Shown one piece after another: positions 54,223 to 63,837 of a DNA stretch of 64,000 nt. The stretch lies in assembly GCA_947184155.2 (NCBI GenBank), contig CAMXCT020000391.1, positions 204,001 through 268,000 on the forward strand, given 5' to 3'. This stretch comes from Cladocopium goreaui (Eukaryota; Sar; Dinophyceae; Suessiales; Symbiodiniaceae). The notes beneath the pieces are model-generated. The model saw nothing but the letters and a program-made list of their open reading frames with translations. It was not told the DNA's origin and made no database searches. Made by a program: the position numbers and the translations under genes. The number at the start of each line of letters is the position of its first letter. Position 1 is the first letter of the stretch.

Positions 54223-54663
54223 GTATGGAAAGATCATGGTGATGTTTCGCCCAACCGTTGAAGGGCAACAGCATGAGCGCCAAATGCCGGGAGACCTTTC
54301 TGCAGATGCGGCAAAGTTGCCCTCTACTTGAAGGGATCGCAGGAGTTTCGCAACTATGTCTGGTGGTGAAGTGGTTTCCAATGGGCGGATCCTGGAGTTA
54401 CCTCCAGTGATGAGAGGTGCCTTTAGGGTGGCTGACGATCAAGAACACTCAGCACAGTGCGTCCAAGAATGTGGGATGCCGAAACAGAGTACCAGTTGAT
54501 GATAGTTGATGATAGATGATTTATTTGAAAAGAGTCATACACCGATGCTGACCGGTGTCATTGAGGCCACTTTGGATACGCCACGAGAAATTTGTAACTG
54601 GTGCGAGTTTAAGATAGTTTAAGTGGGGTGAAATTGCCCAGTTATACCTGGCATAACCATGAA
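54223..54663. other. GC-richer patch, possible exon
   Basis: After CGTTGAAG (54263) the plus frame reads QQHERQMPGDLSADAAKL, but the minus strand is open for 105 codons too. Not called as a gene. Confidence 0.35.
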
Positions 54664-54795
54664 TAATGTCAACCCTGGATTAATAAACCCCTAGGCTGTT
54701 TAATTGGGTGGGTACCATTTAAGTATCAAATAATGACTATTGGAGGAGTACCCCCCCCAATTAATAAACCGTTTACTAATCCGGGGTTGACATTA
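54664..54795. repeat. Family G element, short copy (132 bp)
   Basis: TAATGTCAACCCTGGATTAA at left, TAATCCGGGGTTGACATTA at right. The termini match the 576-bp copy at 38.6 kb; the middle is much shorter. Confidence 0.88.
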
Positions 54796-54938
54796 ACCAT
54801 GGAAATACCATGGATAACCGAGATGATTCCAGTGCCGTGTTGTTGCTTGTGTCAACTGTGTCAACTGATGCGCTTTGTGTAATCGACTTACTCTGCGAAG
54901 CACGGCGCTGGAGTCCAATAAGGCTTCACTATTCAGAT
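54796..54938. other. Possible exon, not called
   Basis: The plus frame DNRDDSSAVLLLVSTVSTDA from 54813 looks protein-like but lacks a supported acceptor. Confidence 0.35.
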
Positions 54939-55043
54939 GGCTATGGATCAATACCTATAGATACAGTTTATTGGATGAACATCCATTTACCAGCTATTTT
55001 GATGTGAACAGAAGGGGGATAGGGTTTTGACCAATCCCCAGAT
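54939..55043. repeat. Family E element, reference copy
   Basis: GGCTATGGATCAATACCTAT to AGGGTTTTGACCAATCCCC; uninterrupted form used to recognise the split copy at 3.1 kb. Confidence 0.82.
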
Positions 55044-55395
55044 GAGTGAATTGCTCTTTTTTCTACTCACATAGATGATTAAATCATATTAAATGCATAG
55101 ATATTTTGGAGGATTTGGCCTGCAGTTTGCTCCAAATATTCAGTTTACTTTTTTAGGGATACCCATCGACCATGAAAGACTGGTGCTTCAACTGTCCAGC
55201 AGTTTCGTCCAATGTTCCAGTCTTTTCGTTTGGTTCTTGCTGGGCAGCCAAGCGAAAAACCATGTCTCGCCTACATTAATGCATATTTTATGTGATGTGA
55301 TATAATATATATATACTTATCTACATCTACAGATTATAATATGTATATGATATATACATGCTTTATATCCGTTACATCATTCTTCCATCACCCAG
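55044..55395. other. Intron, AT-rich
   Basis: ATATATACTTATCTACATC words near 55300-55365. No exon. Confidence 0.5.
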
Positions 55396-55501
55396 CAGTG
55401 ATGAAGCTGACCCCGTGACCCCGCAGGGCCATGACGTGTTGAAGCCATGCGAACCAGCTGCAGAACCAGAGAGTCTGGAAAGCCCAGGGCTGACTCGGTA
55501 G
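55396..55501 (+). CDS. Candidate last exon: acidic Pro/Glu-rich tail
   Basis: A polypyrimidine tract (TTCTTCCATCACCCAG) is followed by one split-codon base and SDEADPVTPQGHDVLKPCEP then AAEPESLESPGLTR, with TAG at 55499-55501. The composition suits a disordered C-terminal tail. It would close the plus-strand coiled-coil gene. A family B element starts 8 bp after the stop. Confidence 0.5.
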
Positions 55502-55508
55502 AGCATAA

Positions 55509-55614
55509 CTGGTTGGTGGTTTGGAACATTAATTTTATTTTTCCATATATTGGGAATGTCATCATCCCAACTGACTTTCATATTTTTCAGAGGGGTGGCT
55601 CAACCACCAACCAG
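55509..55614. repeat. Family B element
   Basis: CTGGTTGGTGGTTTGGAAC to CAACCACCAACCAG with GACTTTCATATTTTTCAG core, the same subtype as 16.65 kb. Confidence 0.93.
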
Positions 55615-56019
55615 ATAATGTGATTCAATGGATATTGAATGATATTGGGACATTACTGGGATACAATCAACATCTTCAGATGTTGATTGTTGGAAGCATT
55701 CAAGGGCTTCAAGGATGGTTTCAAAAGGGCGGTACAGTGGTACTGTAGGTACTGTACATTGTGATCATTGTGGTTTTATTCTGTGAAAAAATGTAGGGAT
55801 TAATGGAACTGAACATGTGGTGTATATATATAATTATACATATATATATATATACATATATATACATATATATATAATTATACATATATAAATAGCTCTC
55901 AAATGCCATGAATGCCATGTTCATTGGGGATAACGATCAACCTGCGGGTACCATGGGGTAATGGAGGCTTTCCGCATGGAGGCCTTCCAACATGATCAAC
56001 ATGGCATTTTCTTCACTGA
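55615..56019. other. Nothing recognised but an AT tract
   Basis: ATCTTCAGATGTTGAT-like inverted words at 55665-55690 and TATATACATATA at 55820-55890. Confidence 0.55.
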
Positions 56020-56125
56020 TACCCTCTGGTAAACTAACAGTTTGCTATTGTAACTGGCCATTTGTAGTTGATTTGCCTGTTAAAACGGATGATTTGCTAT
56101 GGTTATGTTAGTTTACCAGAAGGCA
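56020..56125. repeat. Family A element
   Basis: TACCCTCTGGTAAACTAACA to GTTAGTTTACCAGAAGGCA; GTTTGCTATTG in the left arm where others have TAGCTATGG. Confidence 0.88.
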
Positions 56126-56332
56126 TTTCTTCTGCAAGAATATACAGTTTGCTAAACATGTCCAATCTGCTGCAAGCTGCAGCCTAATGCCTGTTGAATC
56201 ATGGGGCCTTGAATGATTCGGTAATGCTGGAAGTGGATGCTGCCGTCCTCAATCCTCATATGGGACATGATCCCAGCGAGTTGATCCCAGGCTTTTGCAC
56301 GGTTTTGGACTTACTTACTGGTCTCTAATAAG
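56126..56332. other. Nothing recognised
   Basis: A GC-richer patch at 56160-56290 without a supported exon. Confidence 0.45.
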
Positions 56333-56377
56333 TTGGTGCCCCCCCCAGTGATGTTTGTTGGTTTATAACCTACTTCG

Positions 56378-56411
<34 letters not shown>

Positions 56412-56490
56412 GATATATATATAATATAGACCATATATATATATTATATATATATATATGTACACCATAAACCATAGAAATCACCTTGCT
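56333..56490. repeat. Family C element expanded by an AT microsatellite
   Basis: GTTGGTGCCCCCCCCAG with TTGTTGGTTTATAA at left and ACACCATAAACCATAG at right; about 85 bp of (TA)n occupies the middle. Confidence 0.65.
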
Positions 56491-56827
56491 ATGCCCAAAT
56501 GATCCCAGATGGTGTTTGTCATGGCCATAGTGATGGAAAGCTGTTCTCAAGTCGAGGTTCTTTTCCATCAGCCGCTGCTTCAGCATGCAAGGCCAAGACT
56601 AAAAATGACTTATTGCCAGAGATATAAAGCCTAGGTCAATCTTGGATGGGTAGAAACTAATCCTAACTATATTGTCTTTTGGTATCGATGGGATTATCTA
56701 CGTTCACCAGCTCAGAATTTGTCATTTTTTGCAGTCCAAGATTGACCAAAAAAAGCCAAGACACTTGGGTTGAACCACTTGAGTTGCAGTTGGTGGTGGA
56801 GATGTCAGGAGAAATTGATGCAATATC
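56491..56827. other. Nothing recognised
   Basis: CTAGGTCAATCTTGGATGG and CCAAGATTGACC words at 56631 and 56736 form an inverted pair about 100 bp apart. Confidence 0.55.
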
Positions 56828-56931
56828 TACCCTCTGGTAAACTAACATAGCTATGGAAAATCATTATTTTTAATGGGTAAATCCACTATAAATGGCCATT
56901 TTCAATAGCTATGTTAGTTTACCAGAGGGTA
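56828..56931. repeat. Family A element, reference copy
   Basis: A near-perfect palindrome. TACCCTCTGGTAAACTAAC continues through ATAGCTATGGAAAATCA; the right arm mirrors it as CATTTTCAATAGCTATG then GTTAGTTTACCAGAGGGTA. There is no coding content. The TA at each end could be a TA target duplication, but this is not proved. Confidence 0.96.
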
Positions 56932-57152
56932 TATTCAGATTCTGGACACATTTGGACCCTTTAATGACCTTGATATTGGATGATCAGACAAAATGCTATG
57001 ATGAAACACCTCCAGCTTTACCCCAAAAAACGCCTGGATTTGGAGCAGTTGGAGTATTTTCCCAAGGGGATGTTGTCATTCCCCAATGATGTTAATATAC
57101 CCATATATATATATATATATGTATCTATGATATCCAATGATCATCCAATAAT
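56932..57152. other. Nothing firmly recognised
   Basis: A plus frame with MKHLQLYPKKRLDLEQLEYF near 57000 is protein-like but has no clean acceptor. A (TA)n tract follows at 57102-57122. Confidence 0.4.
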
Positions 57153-57245
57153 CTGGATAGATTATAAGGACCTCACTGTTCTCCCTCACTATAATCATGG
57201 TTAAGATTCGGGGAATCATCCCCAAGATAGTTTTTCACATTTCAA
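57153..57245. repeat. Family L element
   Basis: TGGATAGATTATAAGGACC then CTGTTCTCCCTCACTATAAT and GGATTCGGGGAATC-type words, as in the 38.5 kb copy. The right end is unclear. Confidence 0.75.
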
Positions 57246-57513
57246 GCGTTCGTGAAATATTACTAATATGTTTTTCCCAGATTAATATGGTGGATAACCC
57301 CTAGTTAAGTTGATATATGTGATCATTTTCCTGGTAAATGATGGTCATTTATCCCAACAATGGTGGGATGGGCATCCCTTAGGATGAAAACTCTCCAGGA
57401 GGATGACTTGTTGGACATGGCCGCGGCTCCGGCAGGCGAATTACACCCTGGCAGATCCATGGCGTTTCTGGGTGATGTTGGGAAGGGACTATAGATTTTT
57501 CGCAACAAATGAT
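57246..57513. other. Nothing recognised
   Basis: GC-richer at 57390-57460, no exon called. Confidence 0.45.
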
Positions 57514-57623
57514 CTGGTTGGTGCTTTGGGACATGAATTTTATGACTTTCCATAGATTGGGAATTTCATGATCCCAATTGACGCACTCATATTTTTTCAG
57601 AAGGGGCTGAAACCACCAACCAG
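57514..57623. repeat. Family B element
   Basis: CTGGTTGGTGCTTTGGGAC to AAACCACCAACCAG with GACGCACTCATATTTTTTCAG-type core. Confidence 0.92.
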
Positions 57624-57945
57624 ACGATGTTCTTATGCTTTCTAATCCAGGGTTTCATGATAACAAAGATGTGCAAGCGTCTTTTTGTCATGGGGTTCAT
57701 TTTGACTCATTTTGTCATGATTTTGACTTAGCATCATTCAGCATCTAAGTCCAGGGATTTTCCCATGGATCTTCTCAGGCTTTTCCCACATTTTCCAATA
57801 CCTTCCCCTTGTTTTTTATAGGGGATGTTGGATCTTCCAAAAAATCATGATGTTTCCTCTATATTTCCCATGTTTTCCCATGTGTTTTCTTGGTGTCCCG
57901 TATTTTTCCCCATATTTTCCCTGCGAAGCGTCGGGCATTTCCCAG
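57624..57945. other. Pyrimidine-rich stretch before a candidate exon
   Basis: Many TTTTCCCA words from 57750 to 57930, an unusually long polypyrimidine run. Confidence 0.55.
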
Positions 57946-57982
57946 CGATCCAGGCGGCTCAGACGAAGCCTGGGCAGCGGAG
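57946..57982 (+). CDS. Candidate exon, acidic
   Basis: The long pyrimidine run ends in CATTTCCCAG. The exon reads one split-codon base then DPGGSDEAWAAE and ends GAG|GTTGGC in phase 0. Short but splice-consistent. If real, coding extends past the candidate stop at 55.5 kb or belongs to another gene. Confidence 0.4.
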
Positions 57983-58029
57983 GTTGGCCCGAAATCATTG
58001 GGGATTTCGCAAGTCATGGGTAATGAATC

Positions 58030-58135
58030 GCCTCCGGTAAACCAACAAAAAGCTATGGAAAATGGCCATAGAAATAGTGAATTGTCCCATGAAAAATGGT
58101 GATTTTCCATAGTTATGTTAGTTTACCAGAGGGTA
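58030..58135. repeat. Family A element
   Basis: CGCCTCCGGTAAACCAACAA to GTTAGTTTACCAGAGGGTA. Left terminus mutated. Confidence 0.88.
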
Positions 58136-58260
58136 GCTATCCCAGATGCTCCATGGTGCTGGAATAACTGGAATATGAACCTACAAAACTGGGCCCCAAA
58201 AAAAGGGGTAAATGTAGGTAAATATTCCAGCACCATGGAGCATTTGGGTATAGAGAATGA
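58136..58260. repeat. Inverted pair, CAGATGCTCCATGGTGCTGG
   Basis: CAGATGCTCCATGGTGCTGG at 58143 and CCAGCACCATGGAGCATTTG at 58227 are inverted, with about 64 bp between them. No family recognised. Confidence 0.8.
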
Positions 58261-58321
58261 CCAATTGATAGACAATTTGCCAATTATAGAGAATGATTTT
58301 GGGGAGAATGATTCATGTGGT

Positions 58322-58409
58322 TAAAACAATGCCATAAACCACCCATTTGGGAATGGTGTATACCACCTATTTATGGTGATGACTGGGGGATGGTTTATTA
58401 TTGTTTTAA
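58322..58409 (+). repeat. Family K element, reference copy
   Basis: AAAACAATGCCATAAACC to GGTTTATTATTGTTTT inverted ends, with GGTGATGACTGGGGGATGG near the right end. Confidence 0.85.
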
Positions 58410-58627
58410 TTACCCACATTATCGATTTATAGTGAGAAGAACTTGATCTAGCCTTTGCTAACCTTAGCTATGGAAGCCATGGCCCATTTATCCACTATAA
58501 CCATCAAATGATGCTATATGGGTTTTAACATGTTTTAACCATCAAATATGACAAGTAATGGGATTTATGGCTATGTAGTGGGTACCCGGCGCATAGACGG
58601 CCGTGGACCGAAATACATATTTTAGCA
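58410..58627. other. Nothing recognised
   Basis: Plain sequence leading to the tandem array. Confidence 0.5.
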
Positions 58628-59356
58628 AAAGGGGGTTGGGTGGGGTGGGGGGGGGATATCAACGTTCATGTACCTTGCCTACATACGTGGATGCTACGCT
58701 GCTGCTACGTCACTGGGCATGGGTGGGGTGGGGGGGGATATTAACGTTCATGTACCTTGCCTACATACGGGGATGCTACGCTGCTGCTACGTCACTGGGC
58801 ATGGGTGGGGTGGGGGGGGATATTAACGTTCATGTACCTTGCCTACATACGTGGATGCTACGCTGCTGCTACGTCACTGGGCATGGGTGGGGTGGGGGGG
58901 GATATTAACGTTCATGTACCTTGCCTACATACGTGGATGCTACGCTGCTGCTACGTCACTGGGCATGGGTGGGGTGGGGGGGATATTAACGTTCATGTAC
59001 CTTGCCTACATACGTGGATGCTACGCTGCTGCTACGTCACTGGGCATGGGTGGGGTGGGGGGGGATATTAACGTTCATGTACCTTGCCTACATAGGTGGA
59101 TGCTACGCTGCTGCTACGTCACTGGGCATGGGTGGGGTGAGGGGGGGATATTAACGTTCATGTACCTTGCCTACATACGTGGATGCTACGCTGCTGCTAC
59201 GTCACTGGGCATGGGTGGGGTGGGGGGGGATATTAACGTTCATGTACCTTGCCTACATACGTGGATGCTACGCTGCTGCTACGTCACTGGGCATGGGTGG
59301 GGTGGGGGGGATATTAACGTTCATGTACCTTGCCTACATACGTGGATGCTACGCTG
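58628..59356. repeat. 82-bp G-rich tandem array, nine copies to the gap
   Basis: Unit starts (GATATT) fall at 58655 (GATATC), 58737, 58819, 58901, 58982, 59064, 59147, 59229 and 59310, a spacing of 81-83 bp that varies only in the G run. Each unit ends GGGTGGGGTGGGGGGGG, with the potential for a G-quadruplex. All three plus frames are free of stops through the array, and because 82 is not a multiple of three one frame runs through all three readings. The array is cut by the assembly gap, so its true length is unknown. Confidence 0.98.
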
Positions 59357-59456
59357 NNNNNNNNNNNNNNNNNNNNNNNNNNNNNNNNNNNNNNNNNNNN
59401 NNNNNNNNNNNNNNNNNNNNNNNNNNNNNNNNNNNNNNNNNNNNNNNNNNNNNNNN
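59357..59456. other. Assembly gap, 100 N
   Basis: Exactly 100 N, a placeholder of unknown real length. The right flank is not the repeat unit, so the gap hides the array's end. Confidence 0.99.
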
Positions 59457-59629
59457 GCTCAGGGTATAGATCGGGACTTTACATTTTAATTCGTAGCCAT
59501 ATATATTATATTTTTTATTTCCTAGGGAAGCCTTAAAAAATATATTAAATATACCCCATACAATTCCCATATTATATTTTTTGTTTCCATTCCCCCAAAT
59601 TCCTATATTTTTAAAGGAATATAAAAATC
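59457..59629. other. AT-rich, nothing recognised
   Basis: Nothing beyond AT-rich sequence on the right side of the gap. Confidence 0.6.
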
Positions 59630-60005
59630 ATCCTCAATATTATTATTTCCTTCCTTATCCTCAATATTATCGTCCGTAACATCTTCATCATCATCCTCCA
59701 CCTCATCTTCAGCAACATCATCCTCAGCCACCTCATCGTTCGCAACATTATCATCATCTATCAAGATCATGATCTTCCTTCTCAACATCATCATCCTGTG
59801 ATCCTGCACCTTGTCCTCCTCCACTTCATCTTCCGCTTTATCATCCTAATCCTCATCCTCATCCTCATCCTTCTCAACATCACGATCCTCCACATCATCC
59901 TCCTACACCTCATCATCCTCAACATCATCATCCTCAAAATCATCGTCCGCAACATCATCATCACTATCATCCTCATCTTCATCATCAGCAGCAGCATTAT
60001 AATAC
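59630..60005. repeat. Degenerate CATCATCCTC array
   Basis: CATCATCCTCAACATCATC-type units over about 370 bp. The minus strand reads as acidic (Asp/Glu) strings, the plus strand as Ile/Leu strings. Treated as a repeat, not a gene. Confidence 0.9.
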
Positions 60006-61044
60006 ATGATCCTCCCACTCCCCCCCAAACACTGTTTCGTGTGTCTTTCCGGAATATTTTTTCAAATATACAATAAAATAATTCAATAAAGATACTTATG
60101 TTAAATTGTTATATTTAATCAAATCCCCCAATTGTTTAATTAAAATTAATCATATATATATATATATACATGGATAATATTATCATAAGAATTTAGGTCC
60201 ATATGTATATATATATATTTTTATTTATTTCTTTCTTTATTTTTATGACTATAGGATTAAAATCTAAATTCGTATCAGGATATTATAATAATAGGATTTT
60301 TTAATTTATATAAATATAATTTAAATTATTAGAATTGCCCGCTCCTAAATTGGAAAATAAAAGATTAGAATCTAGAAAAAACATAAAAATAACAAAACTA
60401 CAAAATAAGATATATAAAAATGGACCAAACATTGATGGCAAGACTTTTTCTAGGCGGCCAAAACCTAAGGAAATTGTGCAGTATAATTTCAACATATCTG
60501 AAGCACATGCTATCAATTAGTTGTTACTAAATAATAAGAACCATACATGATGACATGAATATATTATATGAATTTATATTATATGTTCATCCTTTTAATT
60601 TGGCTCATTTTCAGACAGTCATAGTTTAATTGATTGAAATTAATTTTGGGCTAGTCCAAAGCCCAGGTCCTTTGCATGCGCTCTCCTGGCGGATCCGTTC
60701 CGAATCTGGAGAAAAGATGGCACCATCAAAGAAGAACAAAGCTGCGACAAGATGGGTTTGCACATATTTTGCACAACCTTTCCTTGGCCATCACACTTGC
60801 AAACCAGTCACTGCAAAATTGATCAAAATGCAAAATTGATTCGAATTCCATGGCTGAACATCACTGAAGGATACCGAAGGATCGTTGAATTCAATAGAGA
60901 GTCCGGCCCATCCCCCTAATATTAAACACCCCTTCAATGGTCCAAAATATATGTAATTTCCTTTCCAAACCAAGGTTTCTGGGTGAGGAAGACCAAAGGT
61001 ACCTGACATACCTTGGCTGGGCCCCATCTCACAGCCTCCCAGTA
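60006..61044. other. No supported gene; AT tracts
   Basis: A distinctly AT-rich kilobase (60040-60620). A patch at 60660-60740 has open frames on both strands and might be an exon, but without a domain. Confidence 0.45.
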
Positions 61045-61121
61045 TCAGCGGCTTTTGGATTCAAGAAGTTCTACGACGGCAGTGCGGTGACTCTTCTTCG
61101 CCAAGTCCAGTGCAGTTTTGC
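61045..61121 (-). CDS. Ankyrin-repeat gene, last exon
   Basis: On the minus strand a GTTGCAG acceptor is followed by two bases completing a Gly codon, then KTALDLAKKSHRTAVVELLE and SKSR, and a TGA at 61047-61045. TALDLAxxxxxxxVVELLE is the ankyrin-repeat consensus. Ankyrin repeats are protein-binding modules; the partner is unknown. The gene runs toward the plus-strand genes. Confidence 0.85.
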
Positions 61122-62627
61122 CTGCAACGAATTCAGCACAACATCTTTTTGAATCTGTGGATGATGCAAGGGATGGACCTATTTTACCTGACTTTCCGTT
61201 AATCAAACATTTGTAGCGGAAAATCTCCCATTTATAGATCATTTTCACATTCAAAGCTTTGGGATTTCCAGCCTTGAGCTCAGGGTATTCCCCAGGTCAG
61301 ATTGCCGAATAGCAGCAACCCCCAAAACAGATGGTGAAAACATCTTTTTAGGATGGTCCTTCATATTTCCTGTTTTCGAACTTTTCGATGTCTTTTTGGA
61401 GGCGAAAAAGCGTTGAATTGCGTCACATCGGAGATATCCTGCTGCCCAGTTGTGATTCTACCCAAAAAGGTCAACAAAACAGTAGGTTTGGCTTGCGAAA
61501 GAGGCACGTTGACAACAGTTCTTGACGAAGTCCATGGATGTCCACGATGAATTAGAACATATGGTCATGACTGGTTGGTCGTGCAGCAAACTACCCTCAC
61601 TTATAGCCTCAGAAATTGGCATACCACCATGTTGGTTTCATCCCCAATTTGGAAAAAATGGCACTCTACTGTCGCAGTTTCATTCCCACATTTCTTGATT
61701 CAAATCCACTTTCAATATCATCCTGCCGAACAGAATTTGATTTTACATAATCAAAACGTTTGTTTATCCCATACAAAATATCAGAAGGTACATTGGATTT
61801 GCTCACAAAAACCAAAATGCTCAATAGCTTCCCCCAAAGGCCCAGCGGTGGATTTGCCAACACAAAAAATCACCTTCGGCAGATCTAAGGTACCCTTGGT
61901 TTCCCGGGTTTCCCGTTCAATGATCTGTCTGGTGGATTTTTCACATGGCAATGTTTTCTAGAGGCTGCTCCCATGTTTCTACCAGCCTTCGCGGTCTAGC
62001 ACTGTGTGGTCTGCTTTCTTCTCCTAGTCTTGGGAACCCTGAGGTTTTTACATGTTCTTTAGATGTTCAAGGATATGAACTGTGGTTTGGCTGGGAACTG
62101 GGAACCGTCACTTGAATCTTTCAGAAGTGGATGGCAGCACTGTTTGAGGATGGATCGAAGTTGGTGGGCTTGAGAAACTACAGTGATTCGTTTTAGTTGT
62201 GAGAGAAACCATCCAATTCTCCAACTCCCCGAGCAACCGCAATCAATAGAAATGTGGGAAACCACCATCTTTGCCATGTTGGTTTTCGACTTCCAGGCTG
62301 CCCTTTGGAATAACGAACTACCCTGGATCAATGAAAATTAACTCCATTTTGAAGCTGGTCAGCCATTTCAGCCGTCATTTCCCTCCAACATCACAGCATG
62401 ACATCATTTTCCTATTGGATACAAGTATGGATGCACATAGAAAAGCACAGATGTACATCAACATCATATATCATAAAATTATATATATATATATATATTA
62501 TACATATTATATATATATATAGATATTATATACACACACTACAGATAAAAACATGTACACGAGTTCGGTGCTATGTGCTACTGTGTAATACATGATGACA
62601 TGCCTTCTAGAAAACACTAACCACGAC
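61122..62627. other. Intron region of the minus-strand ankyrin gene
   Basis: The flanking exons require an intervening exon or exons: the upstream one ends in phase 2 and the downstream one starts in phase 1. GC-richer stretches on the minus strand at 61490-61545 and 62100-62170 are candidates but none reads as an ankyrin repeat. An AT tract lies at 62475-62530. Confidence 0.5.
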
Positions 62628-62697
62628 CAAGGCTCCAGGAGTAAGGTCACCATCTGCAGATGCCCGCAGTCCGCAGCAAAATGTAACGGAGTCTCAC
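62628..62697 (-). CDS. Ankyrin-repeat gene, internal exon
   Basis: Minus strand: CCCCAAG|GT acceptor, 70 nt, probable GT donor (CCTTG|GTCGTG). With one base from the previous exon it reads ETPLHFAADCGHLQMVTLLL then E. TPLHFAAxxGHLxxVxLLLE is a near-ideal ankyrin repeat. It starts in phase 1 and ends in phase 2. Confidence 0.88.
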
Positions 62698-63179
62698 CTT
62701 GGGGCCGTGTGTCGATATCCCCTGACTATCGCAACCCCCCCAAAAAAATGCCGAAAAGCGGAACACCTGGAAATATGTCTGTCAAATATATCATCGAACC
62801 ACCTGGTTTTACATTTTTCCACATCTTTTTTGGGATGGTTATACTCTATGTTGTGATGTTCAGGGATGTTTATCTACCAACTTTGAGGATATTTAGCATG
62901 ACCTCATATTAAACACCCCATTCTGTTGTCCCAAATATGTATTTATTTTATCCCCTGCTAAACCATTGTTTCTGGGTAGTGTTTAGGTGAATGGGGGAAG
63001 GGATTGTATATACTCTCGTGAAAAAAAACTTGTTGCAAAAAAAAATGCAATACGTTAGTTTTCGTTTTTTTCGTTGAACAGCGCTAACATAGCAGAGCTG
63101 ATTTATGCTATGTTAATGAGTCGGTGCCACAGCTGATTTAAGCTTTGAAAATTTTCACGGGTGTAAATTAAACTATATT
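62698..63179. other. No supported exon
   Basis: GCTATGTTAATG and CAGCTGATTTATGC words recur at 63090-63145. Upstream ankyrin exons were not found. Confidence 0.5.
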
Positions 63180-63290
63180 ATATCCTCCAGTAAACGTTTC
63201 CATAGCAAAATCCACGGTGGCTTCCCTTGGAAACGATCTACTTTCATGGCGGATTCTCGAAATCTAAGTTAGTTTACTGCAGGGTGGATA
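63180..63290. repeat. Family A element, very degenerate
   Basis: TATCCTCCAGTAAACGTTT to GTTAGTTTACTGCAGGGTGG. The ends are still inverted but the middle has drifted. Confidence 0.65.
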
Positions 63291-63429
63291 TCCACTAATG
63301 TTGGATCTTGATGAGTGTACGGGGGACCCCCCCACACATGTGAAAGGGTCTCTTAGGGTGGTAACTTTAGGTACCTTTTCAGGGACTGGGGTTTGAACAA
63401 TTGTGGATCACGATCTCAAGTGCAGATTT

Positions 63430-63800
63430 CAATTGATTTCAACTTACTATACTTATTTTCAATGGATTTCAAATGAATTTCAATTGACTTTCAACTGGTT
63501 TCAACTGATTTTTAAGTGATTTTCGTTTTAAACCTTCAAGAAATCAATTAAGAATAAATTATTTCAACTGATTTCAATTTACGTTCAAATATGTTCAATT
63601 GATTTTCCCTTTGAAACCTTCAAGACATCAGCTGAAAAGAACAGATTTCAATTGACTTTCAAATGGTTTTCCTTTTGAAACCTTCAAGAAATCAATTGAA
63701 AAGAAATGATTTCAACTGATTTCAATTTGCTTTCAACTGATGTTCCTTTGAAGCCTTCAAGAAATCAATTGACAAGAAAGGATTTCAACTGATTTCAATG
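63430..63800. repeat. Degenerate tandem repeat, CCTTCAAGAAATCAATTGA units
   Basis: Four imperfect units of about 65-80 bp, each with GAAACCTTCAAGAAATCA followed by GATTTCAACTGATTTCAA. Unit landmarks (CCTTCAAG) lie near 63533, 63618, 63682 and 63752. Confidence 0.88.
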
Positions 63801-63837
63801 ACTTACCTAAATCTAAGTAAGGACTTTATTCCTTCAG

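Noticed and set aside
57000-57075. Exon reading MKHLQLYPKKRLDLEQ
   Set aside because: Attractive sense but no clear acceptor; the nearest AG would place it mid-frame.
58603-59489. Repetitive protein of 100-216 codons across the 82-bp array
   Set aside because: The same sequence is read in three frames in turn and runs into the N gap. No start context or conservation is visible; kept only as a repeat finding.
61571-61600. Another family B element starting CTGGTTGGTCG
   Set aside because: Only about 10 bases match; no core and no right terminus.
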